Below, piece by piece: positions 17,372 to 25,180 of a stretch of DNA of 64,000 nucleotides; position 1 is the first letter of the stretch; each line of letters opens with the position of its first letter. The stretch is from an uncultured Flavobacteriaceae bacterium (lineage in GTDB: Bacteria; Bacteroidota; Bacteroidia; Flavobacteriales; Flavobacteriaceae), in contig CANKYF010000005.1 of assembly GCA_947487895.1 (NCBI GenBank), forward strand, positions 186,001 through 250,000, given 5' to 3'. Below the pieces are notes generated by a model. That model ran no database searches, was not told the DNA's origin, and saw only the letters and a list, made by a program, of their open reading frames with translations. A program made the position numbers and the translations under genes.

Positions 17372-18136
17372 TTATTCAGTCCTATAATTCCCATCAATAT
17401 AATTAATAGCCTCTTGCTGCGTTAACACAGCAAACTTTTTATAGCGCTCATGAACGTCAACAATTTCATCTAAAGCTTTTTCAATGAGAGCTTTGTTTTT
17501 CCAAGTATCTAGGTGTGCAACAACAGTTTGTAAACAACCATTTTTATAAGCAATTTGTCCTAAAACATGAATAAGGGTATCAGTAACCCGTTTAGTCTCA
17601 TCAAATTCTAAAGTTTTTAAAAGTGGTAAGATATCTTGAGGATGTGTGCGTCCGCGTAACTCTATACCATGGCAAATTTCTCGTCTAACCTCTTTTTCAG
17701 GATGTTTTAAATAAGTTTTAGCCCAATTTAAAACAGGTACAGGATTCTTTTCTCCCATTTTTTTAACAGAGCCAATCACTGCATTTCTAACAGAGTGATG
17801 TTCATCAAATAAAGCCGTGTCAAAAAAATGCTGTACTTTGTCAAAATGAAATTTTCCAATTTCTCCAGCTGCATTTATTGTGGTTTGTCGAATTTTTTCA
17901 ACCTCAGATTTTATAAGGTTGTCTAAAGTTGAAAGAATATGTTGTTGTAGAGAAGTTTCAGCATAAAAAATGTTTCCAATAGCTAAATACCCAGTTTTTC
18001 TAATGTAAGTATCATCATCAGAAAAGTAGTTAAGAATACAATTTGTTTTGTTAGAAACTAAATCGTTTTTAATCTCTTGATTAATTTTTTCAACTAAAAG
18101 TATCCGCTCTGCTTTATTTAGGTCGTAAAATCCCAT
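17372..18136 (-). CDS. HEAT-repeat protein
   Basis: A 254-residue all-helical repeat protein. Successive paired helices such as EKIRQTTINAAGEIG, HHSVRNAVIGSVKKMGEKNP, EKEVRREICHGIELRG and TKRVTDTLIHVLGQIA fit HEAT units. The fold resembles AlkD-type DNA-alkylation-repair proteins, but I cannot confirm active-site residues. The start at 18136 (MGFYDLNKAE) was preferred because the longer N-terminus runs into the gap. Divergent from the DUF1569 gene. Confidence 0.75.
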   Translation of the reverse strand: MGFYDLNKAERILLVEKINQEIKNDLVSNKTNCILNYFSDDDTYIRKTGYLAIGNIFYAETSLQQHILSTLDNLIKSEVEKIRQTTINAAGEIGKFHFDKVQHFFDTALFDEHHSVRNAVIGSVKKMGEKNPVPVLNWAKTYLKHPEKEVRREICHGIELRGRTHPQDILPLLKTLEFDETKRVTDTLIHVLGQIAYKNGCLQTVVAHLDTWKNKALIEKALDEIVDVHERYKKFAVLTQQEAINYIDGNYRTE

Positions 18137-18202
18137 TTTTTTAGTTTTAAAATAAAGATAAATTAAATAAATTGCAGGATCATTAATCAAATACTTCACA
18201 TC

Positions 18203-18655
18203 ATGAAAAATATTTTCGATTTAAAAGAAACCAATGCAGTAATAGACAGAATTAACAGTTTAGAATCTACTACTAAACCTAATTGGGGAAAAATGAGTGT
18301 AGACCAAATGTTGGCGCACTGTAATGTAACTTATGAGATGGATTTAGAAGACATTCATGCTAAACCCAATGGTTTTACAAAATTTATGTTGAAGTTATTT
18401 GTTAAAAATACAGTAGTTAATGATAAGCCATATAAAAAGAATAGCAGAACAGCACCTCAATTTTTAATAGCTGATTCTAAAAATTTTGAAGATGAAAAAG
18501 AGCGCCTTATCAATTATTTAAATAAAGTACAAAGCTTAGGGGAAAGCCATTACGATGGTAGAGAATCGCATTCTTTTGGTAAGTTAAGCAAGCAAGAATG
18601 GAATAATATGTTCTATAAACATTTAGACCATCATTTAAGTCAGTTTGGTGTTTAA
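18203..18655 (+). CDS. DUF1569 (DinB-like) protein
   Basis: A 150-residue DinB-like four-helix protein. It shows the DUF1569 opening (NWGKMSVDQMLAHC) and a C-terminal YKHLDHHLSQFGV. The histidines in those two motifs (AHC, KH, DHH) are the likely metal ligands. The catalytic role of the family is not known. Confidence 0.85.
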   Translation: MKNIFDLKETNAVIDRINSLESTTKPNWGKMSVDQMLAHCNVTYEMDLEDIHAKPNGFTKFMLKLFVKNTVVNDKPYKKNSRTAPQFLIADSKNFEDEKERLINYLNKVQSLGESHYDGRESHSFGKLSKQEWNNMFYKHLDHHLSQFGV

Positions 18656-18724
18656 CCTGAGTTTCAATATAACTTGAATTCCTTTATTTCGAATTAAAAT
18701 AATGATAAAGTGTTTTATTTTGTA

Positions 18725-18816
18725 AACACCCTCCTTAAAAGAGCGAAGCTTGGTAATTTCAAGGGAGGAATCCTAATCAACAAAGTTGTCCCCTTGAGGG
18801 GACTTTAGGGGGTGTT
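18725..18816. repeat. Imperfect palindromic element, about 92 bases
   Basis: Starts AACACCCTCCTTAAA and ends TTTAGGGGGTGTT, so the ends are inverted copies. Inside is a second stem, CCCCTTGAGGGG. This resembles a MITE/REP-type intergenic element common in flavobacteria. It lies between the DUF1569 gene and the 3' end of the winged-helix gene. Confidence 0.7.
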
Positions 18817-18841
18817 TTCAATATATTGATTGAAAATCAAA

Positions 18842-19696
18842 TTATTTCACTTCTAACTTATAACCTACTCCATGAACATTAACAATGTTTATGGTGTCAT
18901 CATCTTTAAATTTTTTGCGTAGTTTAGAGATAAAAGTGTCTAGACTTCTCCCTACAAAAACACCATTATCTTCCCAAATGTGTTTTATAAGTACCTCACG
19001 TTTTATGATTTGGTTTTGATGATTACTAAACATCTGCATAAGTTCACATTCTTTAGCAGATAATTTTATTTCTAAGGTATCTCTAATCAATTTATTTTGA
19101 TCTTGATAGAATTTATAGTGTCCTATTTTAATGTATTCATCTTCTTTGGTAACTAGTAATGGTTTTTGTTGCCATTTTTTAAAGAATAAAATGGCAAACA
19201 CCAAAAATAAAACTATAAATGCTAAAATATATGGACTAAAAAGAGAGGACTCTTCTAAGAAAAATATGTGAATTATATAACAATCTGTTGGAAGATTTCT
19301 TCCTAAGCAGGGTACAATATCTTTTTCAGAAAACGTAGTTATTTTAAAGCTATAAGAAACATCATTGCTATTACAATTAATAACCTCAACAATATAACGT
19401 TTGGGTAGTTTAGCTTTTTTTAAGCTAGCGTTTACTATGTTTACCAAACTATCTGGAGAGATAACTAATTGGTTTTGAAATTCTAATTTATAATGGTTTT
19501 CTTTTACCTTTTTTATCGGTAGAATTAGAGATGTAGAATCTTTACTAGCCAGAAGCAACTTACTGCCCACGTCTCTTAATGTGACCTTTACTGTTTTATC
19601 AAAATCTGTTAGGCCTTTGTTTTCTTGAAAACCAATAAAGGCAAATAACATTAAAATTATTAACGGAGAAATAAGTAAAAAGGGTCGTTTAGTCAT
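18842..19696 (-). CDS. Membrane-bound regulator with a C-terminal OmpR-type winged helix
   Basis: 284 residues. The first membrane helix is at about 7-24, with a periplasmic sensor of about 125 residues. A second helix lies near 155-175 (LFSPYILAFIVLFLVFAILFF). A C-terminal OmpR/PhoB-type winged helix (about 195-284) follows, with KLSAKECELMQMFSNHQNQIIKREVLIKHIW and the C-hairpin NVHGVGYKLE. ToxR-like in concept, but with the DNA-binding domain at the C-terminus rather than the N-terminus. The start at 19696 (MTKRPFLL) was chosen to give a normal signal anchor. It is divergent from yceI, a natural target. Confidence 0.87.
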   Translation of the reverse strand: MTKRPFLLISPLIILMLFAFIGFQENKGLTDFDKTVKVTLRDVGSKLLLASKDSTSLILPIKKVKENHYKLEFQNQLVISPDSLVNIVNASLKKAKLPKRYIVEVINCNSNDVSYSFKITTFSEKDIVPCLGRNLPTDCYIIHIFFLEESSLFSPYILAFIVLFLVFAILFFKKWQQKPLLVTKEDEYIKIGHYKFYQDQNKLIRDTLEIKLSAKECELMQMFSNHQNQIIKREVLIKHIWEDNGVFVGRSLDTFISKLRKKFKDDDTINIVNVHGVGYKLEVK

Positions 19697-19820
19697 AATT
19701 AGTTTTAAAGTAGCCAATAAACTTAAAATCCACAAATTTTCACACCCGTTTACATTTCTTTTACACTTTTTTGACAAAATCTCTAAGCCGTGTTTCTAGT
19801 TTTACTGAAAACAATTTATT

Positions 19821-20408
19821 ATGCAAAACACATTATTATTTCTCGCGCTATTTTTTATCAGCTTTCTAAATGCACAAGAACAACAAGTTAAAATTAACAC
19901 ATCTAAAAGTTCGGTAAAATGGATGGGGTCTCAAACCTTTAAGTTGAATAAGCATTCTGGAACGGTCGATATTACATCTGGAATTATTAAAACGAATGGT
20001 TTTAAAATAATTGAAGGAGATTTTATAATTGATATGAATACCATTAAAAATACAGATGGTAAATACAATGAAATGTTGGTGAATCATTTAAAAAATGAAG
20101 ATTTTTTTGATGTTGAAAAATTCCCAGAGACTAAACTTAACATCACTAAAGTAATTACCTCAGCTGATTATGAAGTTGATGTATTTGCTAACTTAACAAT
20201 AAAAGGCATTACTAATCCTATTAGGTTTAAAGGAGTTATTAGTTGGAGTGGTAAAGTAGTTAAAATGACAACTACATTTATTATAGATAGAACTCTTTGG
20301 GGAATTACTTATGAATCGAAAGGTCTGTTTAGTGCCGTTAAAGATGATATTATTTCAGATGCTATAGAATTTCATGTTGAAATTGTATGGGAGCAAGATA
20401 ATTGTTAA
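19821..20408 (+). CDS. YceI-family periplasmic protein
   Basis: 195 residues with a signal peptide (about 1-18, cleaved at LNA-QE). The YceI lipocalin-like beta barrel shows KSSVKWMGSQ, FKIIEGDFIIDMNTI, NEDFFDVEKFPETKL and LTIKGITNPIRFKGV. Family members bind isoprenoid-type lipids such as polyprenyl chains. Divergent from the membrane winged-helix regulator, with about 124 bases between the start codons. Confidence 0.92.
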   Translation: MQNTLLFLALFFISFLNAQEQQVKINTSKSSVKWMGSQTFKLNKHSGTVDITSGIIKTNGFKIIEGDFIIDMNTIKNTDGKYNEMLVNHLKNEDFFDVEKFPETKLNITKVITSADYEVDVFANLTIKGITNPIRFKGVISWSGKVVKMTTTFIIDRTLWGITYESKGLFSAVKDDIISDAIEFHVEIVWEQDNC

Positions 20409-20460
20409 TAAAAAGAGTTTTCTAAAAGAGTAGCGTTTGCCTACCTGAACTGTTAGACTG

Positions 20461-20489
20461 AATGTCACATTGAGCCTGTCGAAATGCAC
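20461..20489. repeat. Dispersed repeat, TGAGCCTGTCGAAATG family
   Basis: Contains CATTGAGCCTGTCGAAATG. The inverse of the same sequence occurs at 21890-21907 in the metG leader, and a related form (CACTGAGCGCAGTCGAAGTG) at 47781-47800. Confidence 0.7.
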
Positions 20490-20541
20490 AGTCAAAGTCT
20501 TGTTTCAAAATCTTATCTAATTGATTATTGTGTATTATGAG

Positions 20542-20562
20542 AACCTGAAACGAGTTCAGGTT
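20542..20562. repeat. Small palindromic repeat, AACCTGAA-ACGAG-TTCAGGTT
   Basis: A perfect 8-bp stem with a 5-base loop, lacking a strong T-run. Together with the element at 20461 it fills the gap between yceI and the convergent carboxypeptidase gene. Confidence 0.65.
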
Positions 20563-20595
20563 GACAACCTATTTACTTTTTGGATCACTTCTTTA

Positions 20596-21612
20596 TTATT
20601 TGAAGAAAATAGTTGTTTGTTTTTTACTAACATTTAACTCAATACTTTTACCTAAAACCAAAGCTCTATTATCTTTTTCATGACCTGCAGGCATGTTAAA
20701 AGCTATTGGGAATTTATATTCTGAAAGTACATCTAAAATAAGTTGCTCAATTGAAGTGCCCCATGGTGTGGTATTCTTTTTAATTTTAGTCATATCACCA
20801 ATAATTACACCTTTACAATGGTTAAAATAGCCAGCACGTTTTAAACTTTGCAACATACGGTCTATATGATATTTGTATTCACCAATTTCTTCAATAAATA
20901 AAATTTTACCAGAAGTATCAATGCTAGTTTCAGAGCCTAACATAGTATGCATGATAGTTAGATTTCCACCAACTACAGGAGCTATTACAGAACCAGATTT
21001 GTTATAACTAGAGCCTTTTAAAGTATAATTTAAAGGCTTGCCGAAAAGCGCTGTTTTAAAAGTTTCAATAGTCTCTTTAATAGTAGAAGCGTCATCTTGT
21101 AAACTAGTACACATCATGGCATGTAAAGACTGAACGCCTAAATTATGAACCTGATTATGTATAGCTGTTATATCACTGTAGCCAATAACCCATTTAGGGT
21201 TTTGTTTAAAAGCAGTCCAATTTAATTTATCCAAAATTCTAGCAGAACCATACCCGCCTCTAGCGCACCAAATAGCTTTTATTTTTGGATTGTCTAGAGC
21301 TTTTTGAAAATCTTCACAACGCTCATCATCAGTTCCTGCAAAATGATTTCCTTGGTTAAAAACATGCTTTCCAACTTCGGTGTGAAGTCCCCATTGTTTC
21401 AATAATGCTTTAGCACGATCAATTTCAGCTTTTCTATTTTTAAGAATGCCAGCAGGGGCAACAATAGCTACCGTATCTCCAGCTTTTAAATATGGTGGTT
21501 GTTTCAAAGTGATTTCTTGTTTTTGTGATGTTTCATTTTGAGCTAATACGTTATGTTTTCCAAAGAAAAAATAAACACAAAACACACATAAAATGAGTAG
21601 GTTTCTAGACAT
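20596..21612 (-). CDS. Exported S66-family LD-carboxypeptidase (LdcA/MccF-like)
   Basis: A 338-residue serine peptidase with an N-terminal signal peptide (about 1-24, LAQ-NE). The nucleophile motif is CARGGYGSARILD and the glutamate motif EEIGEYKYHIDRML; the third catalytic residue is the His in PAGHEKDN. Expected to trim the terminal D-Ala from muropeptides during wall recycling, here in the periplasm because of the signal peptide. MccF-like immunity is the alternative reading, less likely for an exported form. Confidence 0.9.
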   Translation of the reverse strand: MSRNLLILCVFCVYFFFGKHNVLAQNETSQKQEITLKQPPYLKAGDTVAIVAPAGILKNRKAEIDRAKALLKQWGLHTEVGKHVFNQGNHFAGTDDERCEDFQKALDNPKIKAIWCARGGYGSARILDKLNWTAFKQNPKWVIGYSDITAIHNQVHNLGVQSLHAMMCTSLQDDASTIKETIETFKTALFGKPLNYTLKGSSYNKSGSVIAPVVGGNLTIMHTMLGSETSIDTSGKILFIEEIGEYKYHIDRMLQSLKRAGYFNHCKGVIIGDMTKIKKNTTPWGTSIEQLILDVLSEYKFPIAFNMPAGHEKDNRALVLGKSIELNVSKKQTTIFFK

Positions 21613-21691
21613 ATTGTAAATGTACATTTTTTTAGTGAAACTCAGTTTTTAGAAGTCCTTGAGGCGAATTAAAAATTGTAAGTTGAACTAA

Positions 21692-21711
21692 TCCCGCTTT
21701 TATAGCGGGAC
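21692..21711. repeat. GC-rich hairpin TCCCGCT-TTTAT-AGCGGGA
   Basis: A perfect 7-bp stem in otherwise AT-rich DNA, without a T-run on either strand. Probably a dispersed repeat remnant. Confidence 0.5.
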
Positions 21712-21793
21712 CTAGTAGATCGGCAAGATTTTCTAAAGGCTTTTGATATTCATTTATTAATGACTTTTTTTCGAAAAAAGCCTTCAAAATGTG

Positions 21794-21801
21794 TACTTTT
21801 G
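21794..21801 (+). promoter_or_regulatory. metG: Candidate metG -7 box
   Basis: TACTTTTG matches TAnnTTTG. It lies about 147 bases before the metG ATG, upstream of both repeat elements, so the repeats would be transcribed as leader RNA. Confidence 0.5.
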
Positions 21802-21816
21802 CTGCTTTGAAAGACT

Positions 21817-21845
21817 CGTCATTCCGAGCGGAGCGTAGGAATCTG
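21817..21845. repeat. Dispersed repeat, CGTCATTCCGAGCGGAGCG family
   Basis: CGTCATTCCGAGCGGAGCG is followed by TAGGAATCTG. It is the same CGTCATnnCGAGnnGAGC pattern as the element inside metG at 23490. Confidence 0.7.
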
Positions 21846-21873
21846 TTTAATTAGAATCCTAATTTTTAAAGAT

Positions 21874-21924
21874 TGCCCCAGTCGTATCTCATTTCGACAG
21901 GCTCAATGCAACGCCTAGTAATGA
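21874..21924. repeat. Dispersed repeat in the metG leader, inverse of the element at 20461
   Basis: Carries CATTTCGACAGGCTCAATG, the reverse complement of 20467-20485, followed by AACGCCTAGTAATGAC. It ends 24 bases before the metG start. Confidence 0.7.
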
Positions 21925-21947
21925 CATTGAAACGAGATAATATTACA

Positions 21948-24107
21948 ATGAACAAACCAAAACGCTATACAGTTACCACCGCTTTACCATACACTAACGG
22001 ACCAATACACATTGGACATTTAGCAGGGGTGTATGTGCCAGCAGATATTTATGTACGTTACTTAAGATTAACTGGTAACGATGTCGCTTTTATTGGCGGA
22101 AGTGATGAACATGGTGTACCTATTACTATTAAAGCTAAGAATGAAGGTGTAACTCCGCAAGATATTGTAGATAAATACCATGCCATTATAAAACAATCTT
22201 TTGTAGATTTTGGTATTAGTTATGATAACTATTCACGTACCTCAGCGCCAATTCATCATAAAACAGCATCAGAATTTTTTAAGACGCTAGATGGAAAAGG
22301 CGAATTTATAGAGGAAACTACAGAGCAATTATACGATGAGCAAGCAAACCAGTTTTTAGCAGATAGATTTGTAGTTGGAACTTGCCCAAAATGTGGGAAT
22401 GAAGAAAGCTATGGAGATCAATGTGAAAACTGTGGAACCAGTCATAATGCAACAGATTTAATTAATCCTAAATCTGCAATAACGGGTAATACGCCTACAT
22501 TAAAACAAACAAAACACTGGTTTTTACCTTTAGACAAACATGAAGACTTTTTAAAAGAATGGATTTTAAAAGGCCATAAAAAAGACTGGAAACCTAATGT
22601 ATACGGACAAGTAAAATCTTGGATTGATGATGGATTAAGACCAAGAGCCGTAACACGAGATTTAGATTGGGGTATCCCTGTGCCAGCAGAAGGAGGAGAA
22701 GGTAAAGTGTTGTACGTATGGTTTGATGCACCTATAGGTTATATTTCGTCAACTATTGAATGGGCAGAACGCGAAGGCAAAGATTGGGAACCTTACTGGA
22801 AAGATGAAGATACTAAATTAGTACATTTCATTGGTAAGGATAACATTGTGTTTCACTGTATCATTTTCCCATCTATGTTAAAAGCTGAAGGCAGTTATAT
22901 TTTACCAGAAAATGTGCCAGCTAATGAGTTTTTAAATTTAGAAGGAAACAAATTATCAACCTCTAAAAATTGGGCCGTTTGGTTACCAGAATATTTAAAA
23001 GATTTTCCTGATCAGCAAGATGTATTGCGCTATGCTCTTAATGCCAATGCTCCTGAGACAAAGGATAACGATTTTACTTGGAAAGATTTTCAAGCTAGAA
23101 ATAACAATGAGTTAGTCGCTATTTTTGGTAATTTCATTAACCGTGTAGTAGTATTAACCAACAAATATTATGAAGGTGTGGTGCCAACACCAAGTGCCTT
23201 TACAAAGCTTGATGAAGAAACTTTAGCAGCTGTAAAAGCTTATCCAAATGTGATTGCTAGTTCTATTGAACGTTACCGTTTTAGAGAAGCGGGACAAGAA
23301 TTAATGAATCTAGCACGTTTAGGAAACAAATATTTGGCAGATGAAGAGCCTTGGAAAAAGATTAAAGAAGACGAGGCAAGAACGCAAACCATTATGTATG
23401 TAGCACTTCAAATAGCAAGTGCTTTAGCAACATTATGTGAACCATTTTTGCCGTTTACTTCTGAAAAATTGAAAAATATCTTAAGATTACGTCATAACGA
23501 GGAGCAAAGCGACGTGGTTATCTCAAACAATAAAGAGATTGCCACGACTCATGAAAATGAGTCTCGCAATGACGCTGTAAAGTGGAACGACATCCCAAAC
23601 AAAGATGTGTTACTACCAGCAAATCATCAAATAGGAAAAGCAGAATTACTATTCTCTAAAATTGAAGACAAAACCATTCAAGAGCAGTTAGACAAACTAG
23701 AAGCAAGTAGAAAAGCTAATGAAGCTGCTAATAAAACTGTAGAACCACAAAAAGATACCATTACTTTTGAAGATTTTACTAAACTTGATATTCGTGTAGG
23801 AACTATTTTAGAGGCAGAAAAAATGCCTAAAACCAAAAAGCTTTTAAAGCTGAAAGTAGACACAGGTATTGATACCAGAACGATTGTTTCTGGTATTGCT
23901 GAAAGTTTTACAGCTGAAGAAGTAATTGGTAAAAGAGTAACTGTTTTAGTGAATTTAGCACCAAGAGCTTTACGTGGTGTTGAAAGTCAGGGTATGATTT
24001 TAATGACTGAAACGCCTGAAGGTAAATTGGTGTTTGTGAATCCAGACACTTCGACTTCGCTCAGTGCAGGTGATGCATCTGTTATGAATGGGTTGCAGAT
24101 AAGTTAG
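21948..24107 (+). CDS. metG: Methionyl-tRNA synthetase
   Basis: A 719-residue class I synthetase. It has HIGH at 21-24, a zinc knuckle with Cys146, 149, 159 and 162, and KLSTS at 335-339 in place of KMSKS. An anticodon-binding helical domain runs to about 510. A C-terminal Trbp111-type tRNA-binding/dimerisation domain begins with [23 protein letters not shown]. The start at 21948 ([18 protein letters not shown]) fits the family; the frame extends further up only through repeat DNA. Residues 515-543 are translated repeat sequence, and residues 700-706 coincide with another repeat. Both keep the frame open, and all catalytic motifs are intact, so the gene should be functional. Confidence 0.96.
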   Translation: MNKPKRYTVTTALPYTNGPIHIGHLAGVYVPADIYVRYLRLTGNDVAFIGGSDEHGVPITIKAKNEGVTPQDIVDKYHAIIKQSFVDFGISYDNYSRTSAPIHHKTASEFFKTLDGKGEFIEETTEQLYDEQANQFLADRFVVGTCPKCGNEESYGDQCENCGTSHNATDLINPKSAITGNTPTLKQTKHWFLPLDKHEDFLKEWILKGHKKDWKPNVYGQVKSWIDDGLRPRAVTRDLDWGIPVPAEGGEGKVLYVWFDAPIGYISSTIEWAEREGKDWEPYWKDEDTKLVHFIGKDNIVFHCIIFPSMLKAEGSYILPENVPANEFLNLEGNKLSTSKNWAVWLPEYLKDFPDQQDVLRYALNANAPETKDNDFTWKDFQARNNNELVAIFGNFINRVVVLTNKYYEGVVPTPSAFTKLDEETLAAVKAYPNVIASSIERYRFREAGQELMNLARLGNKYLADEEPWKKIKEDEARTQTIMYVALQIASALATLCEPFLPFTSEKLKNILRLRHNEEQSDVVISNNKEIATTHENESRNDAVKWNDIPNKDVLLPANHQIGKAELLFSKIEDKTIQEQLDKLEASRKANEAANKTVEPQKDTITFEDFTKLDIRVGTILEAEKMPKTKKLLKLKVDTGIDTRTIVSGIAESFTAEEVIGKRVTVLVNLAPRALRGVESQGMILMTETPEGKLVFVNPDTSTSLSAGDASVMNGLQIS
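23490..23574. repeat. Inverted-repeat element inside the metG coding sequence
   Basis: The left arm (23490-23524) begins CGTCATAACGAGGAGC and ends GTGGTTATCTC. The right arm (23535-23574) begins GAGATTGCCACGACTC and ends CTCGCAATGACG. The outer and inner ends of the arms are imperfect reverse complements. The sequence is of the CGTCATTGCGAGGAGCGAAG-type flavobacterial repeat family. It is read through as a polar 29-residue insert. Confidence 0.8.
24047..24066. repeat. Repeat-derived segment at the 3' end of metG
   Basis: CACTTCGACTTCGCTCAGTG differs at one position from the reverse complement of the intergenic repeat at 47781-47800. It encodes the Thr/Ser-rich stretch DTSTSLSA in the MetG tail. 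Confidence 0.65.
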
Positions 24108-24120
24108 TTGAATTTAAATT

Positions 24121-24444
24121 CTATTTCACAACCAACTTCTTAGTCTCAACCTTATTATTTTCATCAATAACTTGTATAAGATAGATGCCGCTTTTTAGGT
24201 AAGATACATCTAACTTAATAATGCTTTTATTAAAAAGGTATATGGCTGCTCGTTTTCCTAAAACATCAATAAACTCAATACTTTTAATTTTGTTGGTGCC
24301 TACAATGAACAAATCATTTTCTACAGGGTTTGGGTGGCATTTAAACACCGAATTTGCCTTAAACTCAGAAGCATTCAAATTAGATTGAGCATACACCATA
24401 TTGAATGTTAGTAAATAGAAAAGTATGTAAAAAGCAACCTTCAT
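24121..24444 (-). CDS. Minimal secreted protein: signal peptide plus T9SS type A sorting domain
   Basis: 107 residues. A signal peptide at 1-19 (VYA-QS), then about 15 linker residues, then an entire type IX secretion C-terminal domain: FKCHPNPVENDLFI, IKSIEFIDVLGKRA, LDVSYLKSGIYLIQV and KKLVVK. There is no passenger domain. It is either a trimmed remnant of a larger secreted protein or a genuine tiny surface protein. Convergent with metG, 13 bases apart. Confidence 0.82.
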   Translation of the reverse strand: MKVAFYILFYLLTFNMVYAQSNLNASEFKANSVFKCHPNPVENDLFIVGTNKIKSIEFIDVLGKRAAIYLFNKSIIKLDVSYLKSGIYLIQVIDENNKVETKKLVVK

Positions 24445-24592
24445 AGTAATGTTTTTGAGTATAAGGGGTTATATACTAACGGCTTATATGCCTTTTTAAT
24501 TATATAGAATAGAAAATAGATGAGTTTTTGATGAATTCTTTAAATTGAATTATCTCTTGGAAATACTTAACTTTACTAAAAAGACAGAAAAT

Positions 24593-25111
24593 ATGTTATC
24601 AAAAACTATAGAAGACGCATTAAATAATCAAATAAAAATAGAGGCAGAATCATCTCAAATATACTTAGCCATGGCATGTTGGGCTGAGGTAAAAGGATTG
24701 GAAGGTGTTGCCAATTTTATGTATACACAATCTGATGAAGAGCGTGAGCACATGTTAAAACTGGTAAAGTTTGTGAATGAACGTGGAGGGCATGCAAAAG
24801 TATCAGCTTTAAAAGCGCCAGATGTCACATTTGGTTCGTTTAAAGAAATGTTTGAACTATTGCTTAAACATGAAATGTTTGTATCTCAAAGCATCAATGA
24901 ATTGGTACATATCACACTTCAAGAAAAAGACTACGCAACACATAACTTTTTACAATGGTATGTATCTGAACAAATTGAGGAAGAAGCAGTGGCTCGCACT
25001 ATTCTTGATAAAATAAATCTTATTGGAGATGATAAAGGAGGTTTGTATTTATTTGATAGAGATATACAAAATCTAACCGTTACTACAGCTTCAACCGTTG
25101 CGCCTCAGTAA
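24593..25111 (+). CDS. ftnA: Ferritin (FtnA-like, non-haem)
   Basis: A 172-residue four-helix ferritin storing iron in a 24-mer shell. Ferroxidase residues Glu17, Tyr24, Glu50 and His53 fall at the same positions as in FtnA. Further glutamates occur in SEQIEEEAVA. The ATG at 24593 places these ligands correctly; the frame extends upstream by 16 codons without support. Transcribed alone, ending at a bidirectional terminator. Confidence 0.95.
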   Translation: MLSKTIEDALNNQIKIEAESSQIYLAMACWAEVKGLEGVANFMYTQSDEEREHMLKLVKFVNERGGHAKVSALKAPDVTFGSFKEMFELLLKHEMFVSQSINELVHITLQEKDYATHNFLQWYVSEQIEEEAVARTILDKINLIGDDKGGLYLFDRDIQNLTVTTASTVAPQ

Positions 25112-25131
25112 TGGTTTACTAGTAAAAAATA

Positions 25132-25172
25132 AAAAAAGGTGTTAAGAAAGCTTTCTTAACACCTTTTTTTAT
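25132..25172. terminator. Bidirectional terminator
   Basis: The stem AAAAGGTGTTAAGAAAG / CTTTCTTAACACCTTTT is followed by a T-run. It separates the convergent ferritin and GH35-type genes. Confidence 0.88.
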
Positions 25173-25180
25173 ACTTAGAA

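Larger units (their letters stand above)
21613..21947. other. Gene-free interval upstream of metG, repeat-filled
   Basis: 335 bases holding a small GC hairpin (21692-21711), a TACTTTTG -7 box (21794-21801) and two repeat elements (21817-21845 and 21874-21924) that make up most of the metG leader. Confidence 0.7.

Noticed and set aside
18826-18840. FNR-like TTGAT-TGAAA-ATCAA
   Set aside because: Spacer is five bases instead of four, and it lies at the 3' end of a gene; better read as a small hairpin.
21873-21947. 25-codon N-terminal extension of metG
   Set aside because: Made of repeat DNA; the family N-terminus begins at the ATG at 21948.
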